In this document: positions 56,497 through 64,000 of the stretch, one piece after another | Layout: each line of letters starts with the position of its first letter | How positions within the stretch are numbered: position 1 is the first letter of the stretch | Assembly: GCF_014898815.1 (NCBI RefSeq) | Contig: NW_026515449.1 | Coordinates: 17,020-81,019 of the forward strand | DNA length: 64,000 nt | Reading direction: 5' to 3' | DNA from: Panonychus citri | Taxonomy: Eukaryota > Arthropoda > Arachnida > Trombidiformes > Tetranychidae | The notes under the pieces: generated by a model | Told to the model about the DNA's origin: nothing | The model's input: the letters and a program-made list of their open reading frames with translations, nothing else | Databases searched by the model: none | Position numbers and translations under genes: made by a program

Positions 56497-57522
56497 ATGT
56501 TCCTTACAAGGTCTGAATATGATCGTGGTGTCAACACCTTTTCCCCTGAAGGTCGACTCTTCCAAGTTGAATATGCAATTGAGGCAATTAAGGTAAAAGA
56601 GAAATGGTTACCGGTTGTTGAGAATATAAATTATTATTATCATCATTTAAACGCATTAATTGGTTAATTTGCTCTTTCTTTATTTTATTCTGTTCTCTTA
56701 TTCAGCTCGGAACCACTGCTATTGGAATTTCAACATCTGAAGGTGTTCTTTTGGCAGTAGAGAAAAGAGTAACTTCTCCTCTTATGGAACCAGCAACCAC
56801 TGAGAAAATTGCTGAAATTGATTCTCATATTGGATGTGCTTGTAGTGGACTTATGGCCGATTCTCGTACTCTTGTTGATCGAGCTCGAGTTGAAGCTCAG
56901 GTAAATTAGAAGGTTTCTTTTGGTCTCTTTCCTTCAGTTTGGTAAAAGGTTGTTTCTTACTATTAATATGTTACTTTTTCTTTACCCTCTTTCCAGAATC
57001 ACTGGTTCTTATACAATGAAAACATGTCCGTTGAAAGTGTTACCCAATCTGTTTCCAATTTAGCCATTCAATTTGGTGACAGTGACAGCGATGGTAATGC
57101 GATGAGTAGACCTTTTGGTGTTGCTATTCTTTTCGCTGGTTGTGACGATGGTGGACCACAATTGTTTTACATGGATCCCTCTGGAACTTATGTTCAATGT
57201 GATGCTAAAGCGATTGGCTCAGGTTGTGAAGGTGCTCAACAAGCCTTACAAGAAGCCTATTCTAAAGTAAATATCATTAGTTGAATTTATTTCTCTCTTT
57301 CATCAATCAACTATTCATTTTATTAATGTTTCAATGTTTATTTTTCTTCAGTCTTTATCTTTAGCTGCTGCTCTGAAAGTTTTACTAACAATCTTGAAGC
57401 AAGTCATGGAGGAGAAATTAAATTCTACTAATGTTGAAGTAGCAATAATTAAACCTGACACAGGATACCGAATGTTATCAAAAGAGGAGATCGAAAATGC
57501 CATCAAAGAAATACCAGTTTAA
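56497..57522 (+). CDS. PSMA5: PSMA5, proteasome 20S alpha-5 subunit, 4 exons, 243 aa
   Basis: Exons 56497-56592, 56706-56900, 56997-57266 and 57352-57522, all in phase. The N-terminus MFLTRSEYDRGVNTFSPEGR plus FQVEYAIEAIKLGTTAIGI is the proteasome alpha-type signature. Alpha-5 hallmarks follow (VTSPLMEPATTEKIAEID, GCACSGLMADSRTLVDRARV, ENMSVESVTQSVSNLAIQFG, RPFGVAILFAGCD). Length matches the family (241). It is a structural subunit of the outer ring of the 20S core particle, cytosolic and nuclear. It lies 650 bp upstream of DDB1 on the same strand. Confidence 0.97.
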
Positions 57523-58167
57523 AAACTTTAAAAGTCTCTTTCTCTCTCTAATCGTCCTCTGAAGTTTTTTATATGTTTCAGTTTCCATCTTTCAACTTTG
57601 AAAAAAAACTCTCCCAAGTTTCTGGTTTAAAAGGAAAATCTAATTAAACAAATATTGTCATATAAACAAAACAAAAACATCTAAATTACTAAATTACTTC
57701 CTAATCAACAATCGTTTGGAAATGTAAAGAATTGAAATTACCTGATTACATTTATCATCTCATCAAGTCCAAAACTTTTCCAATCCATTAGACTGTTATG
57801 AGCAAAAAAAATAGCAATTAGTATCCAAAGAAAACCCAATTAATTATTTTTCGATAAAAGTTTAATTAATAGTCAATTATTGATTCTTTGATAGAATCAC
57901 ATGTCGCCATCTAGTGAATTTTTTACAATAGAATTTATCTCAAGATCGGTGTGTCATTTAGCTTTGAGCGCCTATTCAATGAAAAAGTCTCTTCGTTTGT
58001 CATGCGCAGAAGTGGAAATGGTTTTTATTTTTATGGAAAAATATATTTTTTCAAAATAATAATTTCCTAGTCTTTAAACTCAATTTCAATTTAAATTGTT
58101 CATTAATTGTCTTTTTCTCTATTAAATTGGTATTGCGTGTTTTTCGATTCTCAACTGATTATAAATC
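57523..58167. other. Intergenic, PSMA5 3' end and DDB1 promoter
   Basis: AT-rich, with AATTAAA/AATAAA-like words after PSMA5. No gene. Confidence 0.5.
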
Positions 58168-61100
58168 ATGTCACACAATTACGTTGTAACTGCCCATAAA
58201 TCATCCACAGTGTCAGCATGTTGCACCGGTGAGTGTTTTTGTTGTTTGTCTTTTTGTTTTTCCACAAAAAGCTTGAGTTTTTTTTCTTATCCGAAATGAA
58301 ACTAAATCAACAGCGTGGTTTCTCATCATTTACCAATTTCTTTTTTTAATCATGTAGTATCACGATTAATTGATTGTTTTCATGTTTTCCAATTTTCTGA
58401 ATCTCTTGTATAATTTTTACTTGGAGAGTTTGTTAAATTTGCATATCTAATTCTCTATGTATTAAAATACAGAGAATGTACTTGAAAGGTATTGATTTGG
58501 TTTTTCATTTCTTTTTGTTTCTTGTTTCAATTCATAGGAAATTTCACATCACCCACAGATCTCAATTTAATCATCGCTAAAACAACTCGATTTGAGATTT
58601 ATTTGGTTACTCCAGAAGGTCTTAGACCTGTGAAAGAGGTCAATGTCTATGGAAGGATCACCATTATGAAGTTATACCGACCCAAGGGTGAAAATCAGGA
58701 CAGGCTTTTTATCCTTACATTTCGAAATCAAATTTGTATTCTTGAATGTGTTAAAGATGGTGACAATTTTGAGATAATCACCAAAACTCATGGAGATGTT
58801 GCAGACTCGGTTAATCGACCTTCTGAAACAGGTTCAATTGGAATAATCGACCCTGAATGCCGAATAATTGGCCTTAGAATTTACGATGGACTCTTTAAGA
58901 TTATACCCTTAGGTAAATTACATTTTAATCTCAAAGATTTTTTTCTAGGAGAATAACGTCCCTTTGTTATTAATGTTTTCTAATCTAATTTTTTTCTCTT
59001 CTCCATTTTCTTTACCTTTACCTACTGTTTTCTTCTTACTTTTTGCAAGATTTAGATAAAGGAGAGATGAAAGCTTTTAATATCCGAATGGAAGACATCT
59101 TAATTCAAGACATTCAATTTCTCCATGGATGTTCAGTTCCAACTTTGGCTTATATTTCACAAGAAAATTCGGCTCGTCATGTGAAAACATTGGAAGTTTC
59201 AGTGAAAGATAAAGAGTTTATCAAAGGTCCCTGGAAACAAGACAATGTTGAAAGTGAAGCATCCATTTTAATTGCAGTGCCTCAGCCTTTTGGCGGTTGT
59301 TTGGTTATCGGTCAAGAATCAATAACATATTTAAATGGTGATGCTTATGTAGCAATTGCACCTCCAGCTTTACGTCACAGTACCGTTGTTTGTTATGGAC
59401 TAATTGATACCAATGGATCACGTTATCTTCTTGGTGACATGTCTGGAAGATTGTTTTTACTTTATCTTGAAAGAGAGGATCGATCTGATGGAGGTGCTAA
59501 TGTTAAAAGTTTAAAACTCGAAACATTGGGAGAATGTACAATTCCTGAATGTCTTACTTACCTTGACAATGGAGTTGTTTATGTTGGCTCACGTTTAGGT
59601 GATTCTCAGCTTGTAAAACTAATTCTTGAGCCAAATGAACAAGGGTCATACCTTGAAACAATGGAAAACTTTACCAATCTTGGACCAATTGTCGATATGT
59701 GCGTTGTTGATCTAGAAAGACAAGGACAAGGTCAATTGGTTACATGTTCCGGTGCTTTTAAAGAAGGCACCTTACGTATCATTCGCAATGGTATTGGTAT
59801 TCAAGAACATGCTTCAATTGATCTACCCGGTATCAAAGGTATTTGGCCACTTCGATTGGGATCAATTGATTCCAAATTTGATAATCTATTAGTTTTATCG
59901 TTTGTTGGTCAAACTCGAGTTTTAATGTTAAATGGTGAAGAAGTTGAAGAAACCGAAATCTCCGGTTTCGATAATAGTCAACAAACATTTGCCTGTCAAA
60001 ATGTTTCTTTCCATCAAGTGATCCAAGTTACACCAACCTCCGTACTACTTGTCGACGTTGACACGAAAAAGTTATTAAATGAATGGCGTCCACCCTCCGA
60101 TCAAACAATTTCCGTTGTCTCTTGTAATCCTACTCAAATTGTTTGCGCTGCAAGAAATAAACTCTACTATTTAAAGATCAAAGAAGGCTCATTGGAACAA
60201 ATTAGTGAGACCATATTAGAACACGAAATTGCTTGTATCGATGTTAGTCCATTGGCCGAAGATTCCGATTCAACTGAATATTGTTGTGTCGGCTTATGGA
60301 CCGATATCTCAATCCGAATTTTACATCTCCCTGATCTCAAAGAACTACACAAAGAAATGCTTGGTGGTGAAATTATTCCTCGATCGATAATTGCTGTTAC
60401 CTTTGAGGGAATTAAATATCTTCTCTGTGCTCTTGGTGATGGTTCACTTTTTTACTTTACTCTTCAAACTCGACCGGATCAGGAAACTTGTTATCTTACT
60501 GATCGAAAGAAAGTTACCCTTGGAACTCAACCTACTGTACTTAAAACTTTCCGCTCCAATGTTACTGTTAACGTATTCGCCTGTTCAGATCGTCCAACTG
60601 TTATTTACAGTGCTAATCATAAGTTAGTTTTTTCAAATGTTAATCTAAAAGAAGTCAATCATATGTGCCCACTTCACTCTCAAGCATATCCTGATAGTTT
60701 GGCTCTTGCCAATGATAATAGTCTAATCATTGGTACCATTGATGAGATTCAGAAACTTCACATTCGTACAATCAGTCTTGGTGAATCGCCGCGTCGAATT
60801 GCTTACCAGGAGCAAAGTCAAACATTCGGTGTAATCACGATGCGCCACGATATTCAAGACATTGAAGGTTATGTTCCAGCTCGTCAAAGTGCAAGTACAA
60901 CAGCTCAAAACACTTCGCATGCCCCGAACATGGCTTCAGCCATCAAACCAGGAAGCAGTTTAGCAAGTAACGCTGGAGACACATTAGGCCATGAGATTGA
61001 AGTTTTCTCTCTTTTAATTATCGATCAACACACATTTGAAGTTCTTCATGCTTTTCAATTTACTCCAGCTGAATGTGCGCTTAGTATTGTCTCCGCTCGA

Positions 61101-62383
61101 CTTGGAGATGATCCTAATCCATATTATATTGTTGGTTCTTGTTTCGTTCACCCTGAAGAACCTGAACCCAAATTGGGAAGGATATTTGTCTTCCAATGGG
61201 CTGATAATAAGCTTCAAATTATCGCTGAGAAAGAAATTAAAGGAGCACCATATTCGCTGTGTGAATTCAACAATAAACTATTGGCCAGTATTAATAGTAC
61301 AGTTCGACTTTTCGACGGAGCACAAAAAGATTTACACAATGAGTGTAATTATTTCAATACAATTCTCGCTCTTTATCTTAAGGTGAAAGGTGATTTTATA
61401 CTCATTGGTGATTTGATGAGATCGATTTGTCTCTTAGCGTATAAACAAATGGAAGGAAACTTTGAGGAGATCGCCAGAGATTTCGAGCCAAATTGGATGA
61501 CAGCTATCGAAATCCTGGACGATGATACATTTTTAGGAGCAGAGAATAACTTTAATCTATTTGTTCGTCAAAAAGACAGGTAATATTTTCTTTTCTAAAA
61601 TTTCTCTATATTCCTACTCTATTTCGTGTATTCCGAAGTAAATTATTTCTTTTTGAAAACATAATTTCTAATCACTCTCTTGACAACATTTCTCATTCTA
61701 GTGCTGCTACGAATGACGATGAACGATTACCATTGCAAAATGTGGGGCAAGTTCACATCGGTGAATATGTTAACGTTTTTAGACATGGATCTCTCGTGAT
61801 GCAACATCCGGGAGAAAATACCACACCGATTCAAGGATCTGTGCTTTTTGGCACCGTTTCGGGAGCGATTGGTGAGTGGATCGATTGTTGAAAACTATTG
61901 TTTTCATTATCAATCTATTAATTGTTTTACTATCTGATTGTTGTATTGTTTTTCTTTATATCTTTCATTGTGAAGGTCTGGTTGCTCAAATTCCTCAAGA
62001 TTTCTTTGATTTCTTATCGGAAGTACAAGGAAAATTAGCCAAAATAATCAAATCAGTTGGAAAAATTGATCACTCAGCATGGAGATCGTTCCATACCGAT
62101 AGAGTAACTGAACTTTCATATGGATTCATTGATGGAGATTTAATTGAAAGCTTCCTTGATTTAAGTCGTGATAAGATGAGTGAAGTTGCCGTTGGATTAC
62201 ATGTGAGTTATAATCTCTTAATCCATATCATTAATCCAACATTATAATTGAAAAATAAATTTAATCTAATTGATTTTTTTGTATTTTTTCCTTTCTTAGA
62301 TTGATGATGGCAGTGGAATGAAAAAAGAATGCACAGTTGATGATTTGGTGAAAATTGTCGAAGAATTAACAAGAATTCATTAA
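58168..62383 (+). CDS. DDB1: DDB1, damage-specific DNA-binding protein 1, 6 exons, 1148 aa
   Basis: Exons 58168-58228, 58538-58912, 59050-61579, 61702-61871, 61976-62202 and 62300-62383 join in phase; length is close to 1140 in other animals. The start MSHNYVVTAHKSSTVSACCTGNFT and the end DDLVKIVEELTRIH are diagnostic. Three beta-propellers fill the protein, with internal landmarks TRFEIYLVTPEGLRPV, IDPECRIIGLRIYDGLFKII, YGLIDTNGSRYLLGDMSG, FGVITMRHDIQ and the C-terminal YGFIDGDLIESFLDLSRDKM. DDB1 is the adaptor of CUL4 ubiquitin ligases, linking the cullin to DCAF receptors in DNA repair and turnover (family knowledge). Exon 3 is unusually long (2.5 kb) and uninterrupted. Confidence 0.97.
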
Positions 62384-62872
62384 TTATTGATTTTTATTAA
62401 AGCAAAAACAACTAATTGAAAAACTAATCATCCACTAAGACCCAAAAAACACCAAAGGATTTTCAAAGAAAGTAACCAAACAAGAACAACATGAGAAGGA
62501 AACATTTGAATAGCATTTTCATTCAACGATTTCTTGTAATCTTTTCTCACCTTTGTCCATTTCAATCATATACATAAAAACATCAAATTAGAGATGAAAT
62601 TGTCTCTTAAATCAACGCATCTCATTTTTCCATCATCTTAATACAAATGTAATAAAAAGCAATTACCACCAAGAGCCATCGGTAATTGTTTTCGTTAGTG
62701 AAAATTATCACATCCAATATTTAATAAATATCAATGGTAATAAAAAATTATCAAAGTAATTAATCAATAAATAAACTGACAGGTAAGAAAATAATGCTTT
62801 CTATTTCTTTATTGATCCAATTGATTATTACAATTAACTTGAGTAGCATAAATTGAAAATGATAATTGTTTA
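62384..62872. other. Convergent intergenic region between DDB1 and UGT
   Basis: Shared 3' flanks of two convergent genes. AATAAA-like words lie on both strands (for example ATAATAAATA near 62715). No gene. Confidence 0.55.
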
Positions 62873-64000
62873 TCATTCAAAAGGTGATTTCTTATTGCGA
62901 GCAACAAATTCAATATAAACTGGAATCTTATCTGATGATTGTGATTTTTTCATCTCTTCAGAAACTTTGATGACATTATCATGAATTTGTTGATCACTAA
63001 GAACTTGATCAATCGCTTGAACCAACTTTTCGTCAGTAAAGTCGGACAAGTTTATCTTTTTACCGAGCTTCAGATCAGCGACTCGTTGACCATTGTCCAG
63101 TTGATCGTCGAATATTGGAATCGCAACCATCGGCTTACCGAAGTATAAAGATTCAACCAATGAATTTGACCCACAGTGAGTGATGACCAAGTCAACTTTC
63201 GGTATAATACTTAGTTGTTTGACATAATTATCGCCCCAAACATTTTCGGGCAATTGTATCATGTGGCCATTTCGACCAAGGGCAAAAATGAATCGATTAG
63301 GTGACTTTGCACAAGCATCGACCAGCATTTTAATGAGCGTTGGATCATTTGAAGCATTTGTTCCCATGGAAACGTAAACCAATTTACCGGGTTTATCTTT
63401 CAATTTATCGGGTAACTCAAAATCTTGCGACTCAGGTAATCGTATTGATTGATCGAGACGAACCCAATTCTTATTAACCGGACCCAATTCCTTGTAGTCC
63501 AAAGCTTCGGGAAAGATATAAATTCCCAAATATTCAGCATGAGTCCATGATCGCAATTTTCCTTCAGCAACTCTGATGGCCATTTTTCATCATATCATTT
63601 CCATTTTCTCGAGCCTCAGCCCATTTTTCGGGTGCATCGAAAACAGAAAGACCAGAGCCAATAGGAGGTCCATTGTACAATGAAACAGGTCCATTGGACA
63701 TAACAGGGATGAACGGACAAGGACATTCTACGAGAGAAAAAAATATCTGTAACAATCAATCAAGAATTTGATTAGAGATGAACAACTTACTCGTCATAAA
63801 GCCCATTACCCAACGATAATCTCCCAATACTACATCGGGTTTAATGACTTTCATTGCGTTTTCGATTGCAGCATTTTCACCACTAAACATTGGCCCTCTT
63901 CCACCACCTCGAGGTCCACCACCACCTCGATTACCACCTCGACCTCTTCCTCCTCCGCGCATCAAATCCTTTGGTGAATATTTTTTGATTGTCGAATGTC
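62873..64000 (-). CDS. UDP-glycosyltransferase, bacterial-like mite type, cut by right edge, one frameshift
   Basis: Exon a is 64000-63791 (open to the edge, donor GTAAGTTGTT) and exon b is 63727-62873. The N-terminal side has KVIKPDVVLGDYRW. Exon b begins PCPFIPVMSNGPVSLYNGPP, with SGLSVFDAPEKWAE, GKLVYVSMGTN and the sugar-nucleotide signature DLVITHCGSNSLVESLYFGK then PIFDDQLDNGQR. There is no C-terminal membrane anchor, unlike animal UGTs; this matches the UGTs Tetranychus is held to have gained from bacteria. Two oddities: a Gly/Arg-rich RGG stretch (MRGGGRGRGGNRGGGG...) sits just before the conserved part, and a run of five T at 63583-63587 shifts the frame by one between MMKN and AIRVAEGKLRSW. 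It is a recent pseudogene or a base-call error. The enzyme would move a sugar from UDP-sugar to small lipophiles. Confidence 0.85.

Noticed and set aside
1..64000. CRISPR array, operon or bacterial origin for the window
   Set aside because: Genes are spliced with GT-AG introns throughout and the repeats are coding silk repeats or MITEs; nothing resembles regularly spaced direct repeats with unique spacers.

Overview
This is eukaryotic DNA: AT-rich, compact, with genes split by short GT-AG introns (mostly 50-150 bp) and housekeeping genes every few kb. The gene content points to a chelicerate, most likely a silk-spinning trombidiform (spider-mite-like) mite. There are two reasons. At the right edge lies a UDP-glycosyltransferase of the soluble, bacterial-like type described from Tetranychus. 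The middle of the window is a cluster of small Gly/Ala/Ser silk genes whose C-terminal domains look like those of spider spidroins. The short introns and close gene spacing argue against a spider. The placement is inference; no database search was possible.

Layout. 1-366 (-): start of PGAP2, running off the left edge. 1096-4249 (+): IFT88, divergent from PGAP2. 5436-9292 (+): an 816-residue secreted or membrane-anchored orphan protein with a VWA-like core. 9300-17650: gene-poor, holding scrambled fragments of the orphan gene, a silk pseudogene, TAX1BP3 (-), a small secreted protein (-), and three MITEs. 17790-26400: two tandem units, each a CD36/SCARB-family receptor gene followed by a silk gene. 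The receptor is decayed in the first unit and intact in the second; the silk gene is intact-looking in the first and broken in the second. 26396-35920: a 9.5-kb DNA transposon with a tnp2-type transposase and two paralogous BEN-like proteins, inserted in a silk 3' flank. 38419-44563 (+): the largest CD36-family gene, with a very long cytoplasmic tail. 44800-55060: the main silk cluster, with orphan CD36 3' fragments in front of most silk genes and one inverted silk relic. 56497-62383: PSMA5 and DDB1. 62873-64000 (-): the UGT, running off the right edge.

How it fits together. The silk genes (S1-S8 here, by coordinate except S8, the inverted relic) share a signal-peptide start, a short Gly-rich repeat and, in most, a spidroin-like C-terminal domain. 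None has an identifiable spidroin N-terminal domain. S1-S7 share a 5' module: the motif TTCAGGTAACTTTAT, about 50 bp later a TATA box (ATAAAAGG), then a conserved leader of about 85-110 bp. S7 and S4 look fully functional; S2 is an intact ORF without a C-terminal domain; S1, S3, S5, S6 and S8 are broken or truncated. The locus therefore looks like a birth-and-death array that grew by copying a [CD36 3' part + silk gene] unit, with MITEs and a CACTA-like transposon inserted into it.

Several breaks are single-base changes in homopolymers or short runs (S1, CD36, UGT), so base-calling error should be excluded before calling them pseudogenes.
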